Numbered from the stretch's first letter, positions 1 to 13,200 are shown. The stretch: DNA of 64,000 nt from Struthio camelus (GCF_040807025.1 NC_090982.1:86615463-86679462), one strand, 5' to 3'. The notes: generated by a model not told the origin, from the sequence alone. Made by a program: numbers and translations.

Positions 1-1666
1 AGTAAAATAGTCTCTAGCATTTAGTACTCTTGTCAAGTAGCTGGCTGCTGCTGGCTGATGTGCAACGATTGCATGTGGATTTGGTGTTGCAGCAAATGAA
101 GAGATCTAATTAAAGGTCTAATCCTGTAGAACCTGAGTTACCCTCAGCTCCTAAATCAAAATAACTTGAAGGGCTGCTCCTGCTGGATGCTGACGGCCTG
201 GCACTTCAGAGGGGGTCTCCTGTCTCGTCCTGTGTTTCGTTCTGTGAGGGTTGCATAATACACAAATAGGGATTTTTATGGTGCCTAGCTATCTGTGGGG
301 GAGAGAAAGGGGAAAGCAGGGAGGAATTCTGCTTTTCTGACTCTCCCCTTTCCTCTCCTCATTGTCTGAGAAAATTAGAAAATATCTGGCATGACTACCT
401 TCACAACTCTCTCATGCCAAAATGCAAAAGGACTCTTGTTGAGCTAAAGAAATAAAACATTACGGGCTTTCATTTCTGAAAGTGATACTGTGGAGATGTA
501 TGCCTGCCATCAAGGTCAGGAGAGTTTGGGGGCAATGGGGGCTTTTAAGCAATTCTGATTATTTATATGTAAGTAAAGATTTGTGAGCTTTAAAAGCTTG
601 GGTTTTGGGGTTTTTTTAAATTTTTCTACTTGAAGATTTCCCTTAGTTTGCTTTCTTTTCAGCTGGTACCAGCAGAGGGACTGCAAAAGGAGCTTATTAT
701 ATTACGGGAAAGAGGAGGAGGGAGAAAATAATATGTAAAGATTTTTTTTAACACCACAGATGTTATGCAGTTTTACATATAGTTGCTAACTCAATTGATA
801 AACATGAGGCTAAATCTCTTGTCTGTTGGGCTCTGCATGAACTTGCAAAAAAAGCTCATGAACTGGTGACCCAAAGCTCAAAAACATGTAGCTGTTCCAA
901 GGGTGGCACAGTCTTTGTAGGGTATGGATTCCGCTTTCAGCACATCTCCTATGCAGCCTGTCATCAAGTCTGGGCTCCAAATCCAGCTGGGGAAAGGAAT
1001 TTCTGATGTTAGAGGTGGTTCAGTTTTTGATAACTACTATCCAGACCACATATGTGACTATTTGTCTGTCTGTGCTGAAGAAGCGGAATACATAATCTTC
1101 ATTTAGAAGCTTTTTTTTTAATAGACTTTTAAAATAATTTTCTATTACTGAATTATGTTCATTTATGAGGAAAAATATATTAATTATTTACCTAGTACGT
1201 TTTCATTCTATAAATCTAATTTCTGGCAAGACAATAGGACTCACTGAAATCGGTGGTTTGGCATGTCACTAGAACAACTTAATGCATTTTTTATTAATAA
1301 TAAAAATATATTGATTGGGATCTTGAGATAAAACAAGCTGCAGAAGTTTGATCAAAGTAACGTTTTTGGGTGGGGGAGGAATGCTAAAATATAACAGGTT
1401 AACTTGATCTCACTGCTACAGGTATTTTATATTTCAAAAATAAGTTTAAGTTCAAGGGAGTTTTGGTAGCTGGAAAAAGTACCGTTTTGCTGGACACGGT
1501 ATTTCTGCAGGCTTTCAAATTTGCCATAATAGCCTACAGATGTCCTTCCTAGTACTAATTGTTCCTATAGGTGTTAGGAGCTATAGGAGATACTAGCTCA
1601 GCATCTTTCATGGTGAAGTTTCTACGTGGTAGTTAATAACAGTCCTCTAACAACTCTTCCTTGCAG

Positions 1667-1876
1667 ATTCAACTGAATCCTTCATTCGCGTGTCGGTGCA
1701 GTCTGTTACGTGATCTTGCCGGGCGTCACCAGCGGCTGCTGTGCCCAGCGATGCTGCTGGAACATCTGGAGGCTCAGATGAAGCTTGCTGCAACCGAGAT
1801 CCTACGGTGGCTCTGGCAGGAGCGGCTTACTGAGCATGTCACTGAAATCCCACATTTCAGCTTCTCCACCTGTTAG
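1667..1876 (+). other. Exon-like block of unknown nature
   Basis: A 210-bp block that is visibly richer in GC than its flanks starts after a good acceptor (cttccttgcag, ending at 1666) and ends at a plausible donor (ttag/gtaggg, intron side from 1877). One forward frame is open across the whole block, and its stop codon is exactly the last three bases. The 69-residue translation matches no family I know and contains no domain motif. It may be a non-coding exon of an upstream or SMAD4-antecedent transcript, or a chance arrangement. I infer exon status only from splice-like edges and base composition. Confidence 0.25.
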
Positions 1877-4800
1877 GTAGGGATATTATTACAATTGCTT
1901 TGTGCACTTAAATATTCCTATGTATAAACACAAATAGTTACCCCATCAGCTTGAAGTGCTTGAAGTCAAGTCTGACTGCCTCAGATCTTTCTGTCTGCTC
2001 TGGTTAATCTTGAGTTTAGGTAGACGCTACGTTAGCACATCTGTTATTATACATTTAGCACTTGTACGATACTTAATTCAGATCTTTTCAGATTTTAATA
2101 CAGCATTGATCCTATAAAATCGTATTTATCTTAATCATAATATTAAATAATGGAACTGCGAGGTCTTGTTTACAAAGAATGAGGCCAGGGAAACGAGGGT
2201 GATGATCAACAGCAGCAAAACTTCATGGCACATCAAAGGATTAACATTCCGCTGAGTAACTGAATTCAAGCGACTTGTGTGTGTGTGAAACGATATGATG
2301 GAAATGCCAGATTAGTTTGAAAAATAAGAATCTTGAACACTACACACATTGAAAAATTTGCAATTTCATACCGCACTTCTGAATTTGCAGAACCTGGAGG
2401 GTTTACGTGTTAGCTTGTTCATACCTGCTTGCTAGAATATCGTGACAGATTGGACTGAATTTCCTAACACCCACTTCCCTTTCGTTTACACTGTTGAAAA
2501 CACATTTTTGCATAGGAAGATCACTGTCCATTGAAAAGATATCTAAACCATAGTGTCCCGTAACAGTAATTCACTGCATCATCTCCTCCAACCTCTTAGA
2601 TGGGGCTTTGGCTCGCAGAGTATGCCTTGAAAACAAACTAGTGGTATTATAAATGGAAAGAGATGTAACAAGTTATATTTAGACTTATGATTTGCCATTA
2701 TACAATCAATGTGAAATCTCTAAATTATACCGCTTATTTCACAGTGCTCGGTGTTCAGCATTAACATTTTGAAGCTTTCATCCATGTATTTGAACAAATT
2801 ATCTCTCTGGATGAATGGGCTTGCAGCTGCTTCCCCCAGAGAAGAAGTAGAAGGGAGAATAGATTGTGTTTACAAACTGCAATGTGTTTAATGATTTTTA
2901 AAAATGATTATAGTGACATACCTTGGAGAGGGAGGGGAAGCACTCGTGCATAACTAGCATCGAAACAGTCTTTGTCAGCAAATTTAGATCATTTGCCTCT
3001 TTTAGGAATCTACAATAGAGGAGCACAGGCTGGCGTAACTAGTGAGAGCTCCCGGGAAGCGCGTATGGGGATGTTTTGCATTGCGTGCCATGAGTATTGC
3101 ACACCTCCATCAGGAGACGTTTTCTCCTTTGAACTTTTGCTCTCATCTACCATTCATAATGTTAGTTTCTAAGAAAACATACTTCAGAAACAGATAATTT
3201 GCAATTCAGTCAGCAAATCCTGGTCTTCTGCATGCTGTGAAGAGGCCAAAATTACATCTCTCCTGGAAAACATAACAAATATAGTAATGTTATACAATAC
3301 TTTTCATCAGTATTTAATCAGTAGCCTTCTTCAGGATGTGGAAGTGACTATAAATGGCTTAGTCTTGGGAGCTGGAAATTTCACTATAGGGTGGCAATAT
3401 AGCAAATCACTTCCCTTAAATCACATCATTAATTTCTAAAAATTTCCATGATGTACCGCTTCCTACTAGGGTAGCTGTGATAATGCATACCAGCAGCTTG
3501 CGAAACACCCCCCTTATTTACCCGCCCCCCAAAAAGTGTTTTGCAGTGGATATCATATTTCATACACCTTTCCCCTTCTATTGTGTGTTCTACCGGTGGT
3601 TCAGCAACACGAGGGTAGAGAGAGGTAGGCTTCTAGTTGAAAAAATGAAAAAAAAAAGAATCTTTTGAGCTGAACTCTTTGAAGAGCTTATTTTTCCTGA
3701 GACAGGTGATGAAAAACAGGAAAAGCAGTTCCTGCGCTGGCCTTGGACGCAGGAATCTAGGTTTGTTTTTCACTTGTCCCTTCCTGGAGGACCATCACAA
3801 GTGCTCTCAGTGCTCAGTGTACACCCACCAAGCAAGGCGCGTGTTCCCCCATCTCCGCTCCTGCAGCCAAGCTGGCACCTCGTGCTTTTGAAACTAGATG
3901 TTTTGGCCTGTCTCCAGCCCCCACATCCCTGACACAGCTGGCTGATGGTTTGAGAGCCACCGCACTGGGTTAAACAGAAGACTTGTGGCAGGTATGGTTT
4001 AAGCAGTACTTTTGACAAATATAACTGTAGTGTAACCCCCCCCCCCAGATGCATTGTGCATTGTGCATCTAGGTCGAGGGTGTTTCCATTTGAATGTTGC
4101 ATGATTAACAGTCCCACCTGCCACAATTTAATCTGGGCCTCACTCCATAGAGAAAAACATAATTCTGGCTTGCTTTTAGCAGAGCTGCTCAGCTTCAGAG
4201 TTAAATTGCGTCTGCTTTGAAGTAAGGATTTTCAGTGTATTAACGTGTAATTCCTCGCGCGCTTGAAACTGCCACCAGATTAAATAATCGTGCCATCTTC
4301 TGATGTTTGCTCCTGGGCTTGCTCTGTCCTCTTGCTCGCGCTGGCACAGGCCTCTGTGAGGCTCTGCAATGAGCTTTATCAGGGAACGGTTCCAGCCAAA
4401 AACTAACTTGGCAAGCAGAAACAGTTGCTCTCAGCTGGATCGATTTCCTGATGCCGTTCATCATGCAGCTGCAGGAGGGGGACAGCGCGAGAGCATGCAG
4501 CCACGGCTGGCAAAAAGTCAGCCTTAGTCCCTTAAGAAGCTATGCTGGCTAATACCAGTTTAAAGCTTGTGGCCAATGATAGTCTTAAGGAACCTCCTCT
4601 GACTACCAAAAACGTCCGTCTTCCACCCAGTCTAGGCATAGCATGGTGTATAGATAAGTTGCTTATGAATTAATATATTATGCCTGCGCACAAAACTCTT
4701 AAAACACAGTCTTCCTACCTAATAGGAGTCATCTAACTGGTTCCTAGGGGTGAGTAGTTTTTGTGAGTACAACTTAAATGAAGCGGAATAAACTAGACAA

Positions 4801-5079
4801 CTAGCGGGGGACGACGCTGTTCAGCATTTGCTGCCTTTGTGGACTGTATACCAGAACCAAACCCCATTTTAATCTGCAGAAACTAGTTACTTGGCTTGGG
4901 TGCACTAATTCCAGCTAATTTCCTGGTGTCAGCAAGCCTTAGCGGCTCCCAGATCAAGTATTCAAAATAAGACGGTCTTTGTCAGATAACAAAAAGAGCT
5001 GTCAGCATGAGGAACTTGCTAGGATACCAGAAAGGAAGGGGATTGTCGTGATTAATGGTGTTTGATGCTGTTTCCTGTA

Positions 5080-5560
5080 GGTGTGGGTGAAACACAGCGA
5101 GATGATTAACCTGCCGGGATGCCCATTTCTCGCACTCTGTGCCGTGCCCGGTCCTTCTGCGCTAGGTCCATCACTGAGTCATCCGGGCATCGCGTGTCTC
5201 AGAAACGAGCCGCGGTGGAACGACGTCCAGGCTCGGCTGAACGTGGGAAGGCAGCGCCGAAACACTATTTGGCGTTTTCTTCTGCCAAAGCGCCTTTCCT
5301 GATGGATCCAAGGCTCGGCGGGAAGGACGGAGGAGGTGTGTTGGGGCTTCGCCGCCGCTGAGCTGTACCGCCGCACGTTGCTCTGACATAGCTGGCCTGA
5401 GAAAAGGCACAGCCCTCGAGGAACGGCAAAATCACCACGTTGTCCCAGAGATAAACCGAAAGCTCCCGACGAGGAACGGTTTGAGGCTGTTTTTGATCTC
5501 TGTAGCATGGCTGCGTTTCTGCTAGGCACTGTTCAGAAGTGCCTCCATGCTGTTTCTTGT
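5080..5560. promoter_or_regulatory. CpG-rich stretch before the SMAD4 minisatellite
   Basis: CG dinucleotides become frequent here after several kilobases of CpG-poor DNA. Overlapping open frames on both strands are typical of such composition and none resembles a protein family. An acceptor-like tttcctgtag precedes it (ending near 5081). It could be a distal CpG shore, a small separate promoter or an alternative first exon of SMAD4. The sequence alone does not separate these. Confidence 0.3.
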
Positions 5561-5839
5561 CCAGGTGATCGAGGTGAAGCTGATTTGAGTTTGGGGAAGA
5601 AAGGGTAGATCCACTTGCCATCTTCTGTGGCTCTCTCTTGCCCTTTTTGCCTGAGGTATGACCCGCTCCCAAGAATCAACTGGAAATTGTCATTCAGCGA
5701 GTTTCTCGCTTTCACAGCAACCTCAGGCATCAGTGAGCTGGTAACTTCTGTCCCCTTTCTGGGGTGGGTCTACTGCGTTGGCAGCTGATGTACTAACGCT
5801 CTCCAATATGTGATTGGGTGGCCGTTGGGGGGGGGACAG

Positions 5840-6477
5840 CTGGTGTGCGCGTGTTTGGTGGGAACGGTTGGTGTGTGTTTGGAGGGGTCGGTTGGTGCGT
5901 GTGGGGGGACGGTCGGTGCGCGTGTAGGGGACGGTTGGTGCGTGTGGGGGGACGGCTGGTTCGTGTGGGGGGACGGTCGGTGCGTGTGGGGGGACGGTTG
6001 GTGCGTGTGGAGGGGATGGTCGGTGCGTGTGGGGGGACGGTTGGTGCGTGTGGAGGGACGGATGGTGCGTGTGGGGGGACGGCTGGTGCGTGTGGGGGGA
6101 CGGTCGGTGTGTGGGGGGGGACGGTTGGTGCGCGTGGAGGGGACGGTTGGTGCGTGTGGAGGGGACGGTTGGTGCGTGTGGAGGGACGGTTGGTGCGTGT
6201 GGGGGGACGGCCGGTGTGTGTGGGGGGACGGCTGGTGCGTGTGGAGGGACGGCTGGTGCGTGTGGGGGGACGGCCGGTGTGTGTGGGGGGACGGTTGGTG
6301 CGCGTGGAGGGGACGGTCGGTGCGTGTGGGGGGACGGTCGGTGCGTGTGGGGGGGACGGTTGGTGCGTGTGGAGGGACGGTTGGTGCGTGTGGGGGGACG
6401 GTTGGTGCGTGTGGGGGGACGGTTGGTGCGCGTGGAGGGGACGGTCGGTGCGTGTGGGGGGACGGGTGGTGCGGGGA
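5840..6477. repeat. G-rich minisatellite, about 21-bp unit, about 30 copies
   Basis: About 30 tandem copies of a 19-22 bp unit with core ggttggtgcgtgtggggg fill this interval on the + strand. Copies differ mainly in the length of the G run (ggaggg, gggggg, gggggggg) and in the bases before ggtgcg (tt, tc, ct, cc). Long open frames on both strands here (rich in Thr/Pro/His on the - strand and Gly/Val/Cys on the + strand) are products of the repeat and not genes. The array ends only a few bases before the SMAD4 CpG island. Each unit carries a GCGTG core. Confidence 0.92.
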
Positions 6478-6887
6478 CAGTCACGCACAGCCAGCCGCCC
6501 GGGGCTCGCTGGCCTCTGAAGAGCTCAACCCCGCCAGATCCGCGCAGAAGCCGCCGGACCCTCCCCCGCGGCCGACGCGCCGTTAGCGCAGCGCGGCGCT
6601 GCACCGGGGACTTCCCCCGCCCGCCCCGCGCCGCCGGCGAACGCCAACCACAAAAATAAACCTCGGAGCGCGCCCGCCCGCCCGCCTCGTTCGGAGCCTC
6701 TTGGCGGCGCGGCAACCGCGGGGCTGGCCCCGCGCGCAGGCGCACTGCCGCCGGGGTGGCGGCGCGCGGAGCGGAGCGGGGCGGGGGGGGCGCCGGCGGC
6801 GAGGAAGCGCTCCGCTGTGGTGGCGGCGGCCGCGGCGGCGGGTGGGGGGTGGCGGCAGCGGCGGCGGTAGTGGTGTTACCCGGATGT

Positions 6888-6899
6888 CGCGCATGCGCG
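6888..6899. promoter_or_regulatory. NRF1-type palindromic site
   Basis: CGCGCATGCGCG is a perfect match to the NRF1 consensus as I know it, placed in the core of the SMAD4 CpG island and 5 bp after an ETS-like GGAT core. Binding is inferred. Confidence 0.5.
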
Positions 6900-7253
6900 G
6901 GGGCGGCTGGACGTGTCGGCGGCGGCCCCGGAGCGCGAGCGACAGGAGCGGCGGCGGCAACAACAACAAGGCGGCGGCGGTGGTGGCGGTGGTGACGGGG
7001 GCGGCCGCAGCGGGGCGGCCGGATCCTCCCCTCCCCCGCGCCGCCGGCCTGTGAGCGCCGCCCCGGCCGCAGCCCGGGGAGGGGAGGGCAGGGCGGGGGG
7101 CGGAGGCCTGGCCCCGCTCCGCCGCGCCGGGGCCGGCAGGAGGCGAGCGAAGGCCTCCCCCCCCCTCCTCTCTCCCCACCGCCGCCGCCGCCCCTCACCA
7201 CAGCCGCAGGCCGCGCCCGGAGAGCGGCTGCTCCGCCGCCGCCCGCGGCCCAG
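6900..7253 (+). other. SMAD4: SMAD4 exon 1 (5' UTR, start approximate)
   Basis: The 3' edge is set by a strong donor, gcggcccag/gtaaca (GT at 7254-7255), at the end of the CpG island. It would splice to the acceptor at 16921-16923, just before the first coding exon. In known SMAD4 genes the first exon is non-coding, which fits. The 5' edge is a guess near the NRF1 site. Confidence 0.55.
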
Positions 7254-10200
7254 GTAACATCCGCTCTCGGCTGCCGCCCGCCCGCCCGCCGAGGCCGCCC
7301 GCTCCGCTCCCCCCCCCCCCCACTTTCCTCCCTCCCTCCTGCTCTCCCTCCTCGCCCGCAGCGGCCCTTTCCCCGCCGCCGCGGGGCCTGCGCGGGTGGG
7401 TGGAGGGGGCCGGGGGGCCTCCGCGCACACGCCCCCCGCCGGGGGCCCCCGCGGGCCGCCGACCGGCCGCCCTCCGCGCCGTCCCCTTCCCGGGCCTTCC
7501 CCGCCTCCTCCGCTTTTCCTAAAAGAACATATAATCCTTCCCCCCCCCCCCCCCGCCGCCTCCCCCATCCCCCTCCTTCTCCTCTCCTTTTTTTTTTTTG
7601 GGTGGCCTGTCTTTAAGATTTTCCTGCCAGTCTGTCCCCAGTTAAACTTTTCTCCGCCGTGCCTTTCCTGCGGACCGCTCGCTCTCTTCATGCTCTCTCC
7701 CGTGCGTCGGTTACGCCGTGTGTTTTTGTTTGAGGTGCAGCGTGTTTAGTTCTTCGAAATCTGCCATTTTATTTACAGTAATAGCGAGCTGCGTGTTTAG
7801 CCTGTTCCGAGCTGGCCCTGGGCTGCTAAGTACAGGAGATTGGTTAAAGATGCCTTTTTTTTTTTTTTTTTTTAAATCTGTTCTTCCTTCCCCCTTTCTG
7901 GGGGTGTGGGTTTTTTTTGGGGGGGGGCGGGGAGGTTTGCGACTTGCTGCATAGTTGAGTCTTACGGGATTAACCGCTGAAGGTTGGTTGATTTATGGGG
8001 TAATCTGGTTGTGGGTTAGATGTATTATTACTTAGAGCCCAAATTGTACTGCTACTAACCGATTGTTGTCAAACGCACACGGTCAGACTAGGATCGTGGT
8101 GTCTTTTACCACCACCTCTCAAATCATCTTGGTCAAGAATGGTGTGCCACTGTCAACAGGCTGTCGTATTTTAATTTGTAAAAGTCTTGTAGTGGTGCTA
8201 TTTGATTCAGGCATACAGCTAATTTCGTGTAAGTTGATTGAAATAGCTTTATTGAGCTGTAAAATTAAACATGTTTTTCTGCTCCGGTGTCACGATAAGT
8301 AGGCAGCTTGTCCTTCTGGCCCTCTTCTTATCTTGGCCAGATTACTACTGGAAGGAGTTCTGCTCACTTTGCATTCGTGAACCTCTTTTGATTTATTTGT
8401 TGCATAAGCATGCATATTTAATATCGATATAGAAACTATTTCAAAGAGCTGAAGTCTAAAGAAAAGCAATAAGTGTCTCAAACTGATTAGAATTTTTTTT
8501 TTTTTTAAGTAGATGACTCTCTGCATAACGCATTCAATTACAGCTGGCACAATAGGCGTGTGGGTTTGGAGAGGTATCAGCTTATCTAGGGGAGAACAAA
8601 GGTTCTCGGAGCAGTTTGTTCGATACTGTGGAGGAGCAGCCTTCACCGTGCTGCTGTTAAGGTCCCGTTGGAATTCTAGGACACTGTTTTCCTATGTTGT
8701 TAACCTTGTGAAAAACTCTACTTTTGGTTGGGGCTGGAATTTTCCATGCTTGCTTTGCCCAGAGGTGACTTTTTTTTTTTTTTAAAGCTTGAACAAATGC
8801 AGAGAACATTATCCCTGTGCAGATTACAATAAAGAACAGATGTTATCTAATACACCTATTGCTAGGGTATCGAACTGCTATGTGCAAGTGAAAAATCACA
8901 CCACTTCTGCCTGAGCAAGGTTTGACTCTTCCTTTTATTGCTTGGTTTAGCCACGGTTGTGTCCTCTGTTTGTGAGGTTTTGACAAATTACTGTTTGTCC
9001 TTATTGAAGGAAGGCTTTTGCAGAAAGATGAATCTTGCAGAATGTCCTGGAAAAAGGTTCAGTTTAGGCTCGTTCTGTCCTTCTATGGCAAGCGCTTCCA
9101 CGGCCGGTGGCTTTCTGAGCGCGTTCTCTCCTCCTTTTCCAAAGTTTTTATCCCCTCCTTATCCACTAGTGTCTGTTCTGAAAACAGACCTCTTGATAGG
9201 TCAGGCACGAAGAGTGGCTTCTCAGATGTGATGTAGCGCGAGTCTCGGCGACTAGATCTGTGTTGCTGAAATAGATCCAACTGTATGTTATGCTAGAAGA
9301 ATTTACTGCCCTTTCCAGTCTTGTAGTGTAATGTGTGGTCTTCCTTCTCTGGCCGTGCAGAAGCCTGTATTGAAAAGAGGAGTTTTTGACCTGTACGCTT
9401 TCTCAAAAATAAAAACTAGGGAGGGAAGGGAAACTGAAATGAAAAATGTAGCTTTCTAGGATTATGAATGTGTGTTTATGTAGTCACATCAGCATGGTAG
9501 TATTAGCTATTTCATAGTGTCCTGCCCCCCACGTGCAGTCAAACTCAAAGACAGAAAAAGGATTGGGGGGCTTTTTTGCTGTTGTATTTGTTTCTTGAAG
9601 GATGGTGAAAAAAGTGGAACCTTGTGCAGCGGAAACGCTTACTGCGTTCCATGGACTGATCCGTGTACAGGGTCAGTCTGCTGCGTTAATAAAATGCTTT
9701 TGAAAGCAGTTGAAGCGAAGAGGTGGAAGCTGAGGGGAGTAAACAGGCTGAGAGCTACAGTTGGGCAGCTAAAACCTCAGATTAGTTTTCTTCCACACAC
9801 AGTTGCTCACACTACTTCACGTGGAATAATTTTAGGACAGCTCTAAGCAGCAACTCTTTCATCTTAAAACTCTTCCCCGGTTCCTTCTATGCTGTAATAT
9901 ATCTTAAGTTTTTTTATCTACTGACAGTGAGATGAGCAGAATTGATACTGATGATTCAAACAGTATTCTGGCTAATGTACGTTGTTCCCGTAAAGAACGG
10001 GAAGGTAGCGTAGTACCTGCTTAGTGCTATTTTTGCTTTTGCTCTTTAATACTAATTAGTCTTATGTCTACAAACATTTTGGTCCTGTTCACCCTTTGGG
10101 CAAGGAGATAATAGTCTAATGTGCTGTAAAGTATCCGCAGTCAATTCACTTATTCATATCTTCATCAAATCATGAACTATCTTTTTTTATTGGTTGATGG

Positions 10201-13200
10201 ATTTTTCTTTGTCATGTTTATCATGAAACTTCTACCACTGCGTTATTAAACAGCAAAACTCTGTAGTAATGTTTTGGTGTTCAAAAACTGTCGAATATAT
10301 ATGCTGCTTCTGACTTCTTTGTGTGTGTCTAATTTTGGAGGCAAGTGCTTATGCAAGACTTTTTCATGTCCCTTACCCATGTGAAATGTTCTAGCAAGAT
10401 GCCAATTTGTATGCTATTCTAATGAGCCAGTTTGTTAGCATTGTGCTACTGCATGGTATCAAAATGTTGGAAATCTGTGACTGAGATTGCTGTCGCTGGT
10501 ACATCTAACTCCCAGAGCATCACTGGCAGCTTCAAACCGCTCATTCTTATTTTTTTTCCTTAAATACTTTCCTCAAACAATTGCCTTCACATTTGCAACT
10601 TAGAAATTTGTTTTTGATCATCAGGATATTTTTCTCATTAATTGATTCTTTCAGCGTATCACTGCCCAGAATTACAGGCGGTACATCTCCACCTTTGACA
10701 GTGCACAGCACCATAGGTCCTTATCTGACTGTGGTGTGTCTTTGCTACCACAATATAAATGATAAATGTCTGTGTTTTTATTTTTTACTTTAAAGCTCAG
10801 ACAGTATGAACTCTGATAGTAGTAGTACTACTCTGACCATTGTAGTAATGGCTACTTAAGTTATGGTGCATCATCAAGAATATTCTGCCCGCAGTCTTGC
10901 TGACTTGCTTAGACTGTTCTGCAATACGTTACAATGGAGAATGGCCAAATTATCTTAAGGTTCATAGCATAAATAGAAATGGTGTATTACACGTGGTGAA
11001 TGCCATCAGATGCACTTGGTTGCCTGACATTGTCATCTTTATCATCCCTTTACTTGCTTGTAACACCTGCACTTGCAATGATACATCAGTATTAAAAATT
11101 CTCAGGGTTGTATATTTCGGTGCACCATAGCAGTTTTGGAAAAATACTGTGCTTAAAAATCTGTATTCATATTATTTGGAATGTTCTAAGTCAAAATACA
11201 GAAGCTAAGGTGACCCATGACTTTTGTCTGATCAGTGTGTACTACAAAATCCCTAACCTCTCTCAGCCTTGCTGTGTAAAGACTTCCTGGAGAAACAAGA
11301 GTTAGAGCCCTGAATGCGTTGTTTGGTATTAGGCACATGTGAAAATCTTTCTCTCTTTGGTTTTAACACTGCAGACCGGTTGGATTTCTATCACAACTGT
11401 TTATTTCAGACTTCTCGTGCGTGCCATTGCAAATCCATCTTGCGTTCTTTATTCACTTTTGACTTCTCGGTGCGTTCTGCCCCGTCCCCTACCTCCACCA
11501 TTTGGCATGTTTATCTGCCTTCTCCTTAAGTGTTTTTGGGCCTTCAATACACTGTCTGTGTATGGAACATCTTTCCTGAACTAACCTGCAAGACTATTTG
11601 CCTTTCTGCATCAAAGTCTTTCCAAAGGCCCCCTGCTGTCCCGACACGTACAGAAACTGTTTGTCTTACTGTGCTAAGATTGTACTATATTTCTTGGCAC
11701 TTTCTAATTAAATACAGCAATTACCATTTTGTTTTAAAAACTGAGATGCTAAAAAATTTGACTTCATCACTCTTAATCACGCTGGTTCTTGTATAATTTG
11801 TCCTTAAAGAATTGGAGTCTTTAAGGGAGTGTCTCAGGTTGTCTCTTTCAGAAAATGCCTGGTTTATTGTGGAAACTTACAAATAAAACATATGTTAAGA
11901 AAGTGGCATGGAGGGGCTTTTGGCCCTTTGCCCGCGTCTTAAAGTAATTATCCAGTGGCATTTGGACTGTCACATTTTTAGACTGAGTTTCTTGGTGAAT
12001 TTGATCCCTCAGCAGCTGTGATTGGCTTAAACCCTACTGTAAGTGAATAGGGTAGTGTATCGTATCAGCAGTGGGCCTGGATTAACCGTCTTGCCCAAGC
12101 TGTTGGATTGCTGGTTGCCTGTATCGTGTTGCTCTGGGTTATGTCCCTGACTTCCAGTTTCATCCATAGCAGCCTAGTTTTTCTTGTGTAAGCATGCTAT
12201 TTCCTTTTCTCGTTTTGAGTAAACGTTTGGTGGTTCTGCCCAAATTGTAAAGTGTGGCTTCTGACAGCTGTATGAAGTTTTGAAAAGACAAAGAGGATTA
12301 CATTTTGTGGGAGGAGAGCGGGAAGATAGCGACTTGCAAATGTTAAAAAGCGTTCATGTAAGGTTCTTAATAGTATATGGAGAAGAACTTGAAAGTTCTT
12401 TTCAAAAATCTGTTTTTGTAACTTCTCAGCAAATTTCAAACATGCTAGGGAATTTGAAATGAGTTGTTTGAAGGAAGGGGACTTTCAGATAAGTTATAAA
12501 ATTTGCTCGGCCATATAGCCTGGGCGCATTGACAGATATTTAGATGAAACTCGTGGTGTTTTTAACAGCCCTTGCACTTAGATCTCTGAGCTCTGACTTC
12601 AGTTGTCTACTACTGTAACAAGACCTCTGTAAAAGCAAGGAAATCAAGTCCATGTGTTTTTTCTAATCACAAAAAACAGAAAAAATTAACTTTCTCCTAC
12701 TAAAATTCTACTCTGTTCAGAACGTGTGCATGTGTGTCTGTATGTATGTCTTTGCACACTTTTTTGATTAAAAGTGTCAAAAGATCCCCTTTGTTGAAAC
12801 GTATCTCAGCAATTCTAAGGCCTTGTGTGAGGCCTTCCAAATGATGGTATCTCTTATATACCTCGTATGCTGCATGAAGGGTTGCTACAACTATTTGGAA
12901 GTCATGCCTCACACTGTTTTTGTTACCCTTGGCTTTTGGCACGTATAAGCACTTGCTCTTAAGTTATGCTGGCTTATAATATTACCTTGCTGGTGCAGCT
13001 GAAGAAATGCTGGCAAACAAGGTGGAATATTAATTTTCTGTTCCATGATCCATTGCTTCACCCTTTGGGTGAGATCTCTAGTCTGCTTTTTATACTTTGC
13101 TTGTTTTTTTTTTTTAGTATCAGCTTGGCCAGGAGCACCTTGCTTGCATAAATGGGAATGATCTCCTGGAGCTGTTAGCTAGCAGTAGGTTTTCATAGTT

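Larger units (their letters stand above)
1..5800. other. Non-coding DNA upstream of SMAD4
   Basis: This stretch is mostly AT-rich, with many stops in all frames and no reading frame that I recognise. In human the gene before SMAD4 is ELAC1 on the same strand. I looked for ELAC1-like peptides and found none, so any such gene ends before this window or only its untranslated part lies here. Two sub-regions stand out and are listed separately: an exon-like block at 1667-1876 and a CpG-rich stretch at about 5080-5560. Other content is simple: a C run near 4037-4046 and short A/T runs. Confidence 0.6.
6480..7320 (+). promoter_or_regulatory. SMAD4: SMAD4 CpG-island promoter and exon 1 region
   Basis: A dense CpG island with no TATA box at an obvious position. 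It contains a perfect NRF1-type palindrome (GCGCATGCGC, 6889-6898) directly preceded by an ETS-like cccggatgt, followed by purine/CGG-rich DNA, and then the exon 1 donor at 7254. This is the usual layout of a housekeeping, dispersed-start promoter. The exact transcription start cannot be read from sequence; I place it within about 6850-7100 by inference. Confidence 0.75.

Noticed and set aside
1-5800. ELAC1 (human neighbour upstream of SMAD4)
   Set aside because: No peptide resembling ELAC1, including its HLHGDH motif, was found in any frame.
5723-7201. 492-codon - strand frame and several + frames over the SMAD4-side minisatellite
   Set aside because: The frames translate the tandem repeat and the CpG island; no domain, no sensible start, and many frames are open at once.
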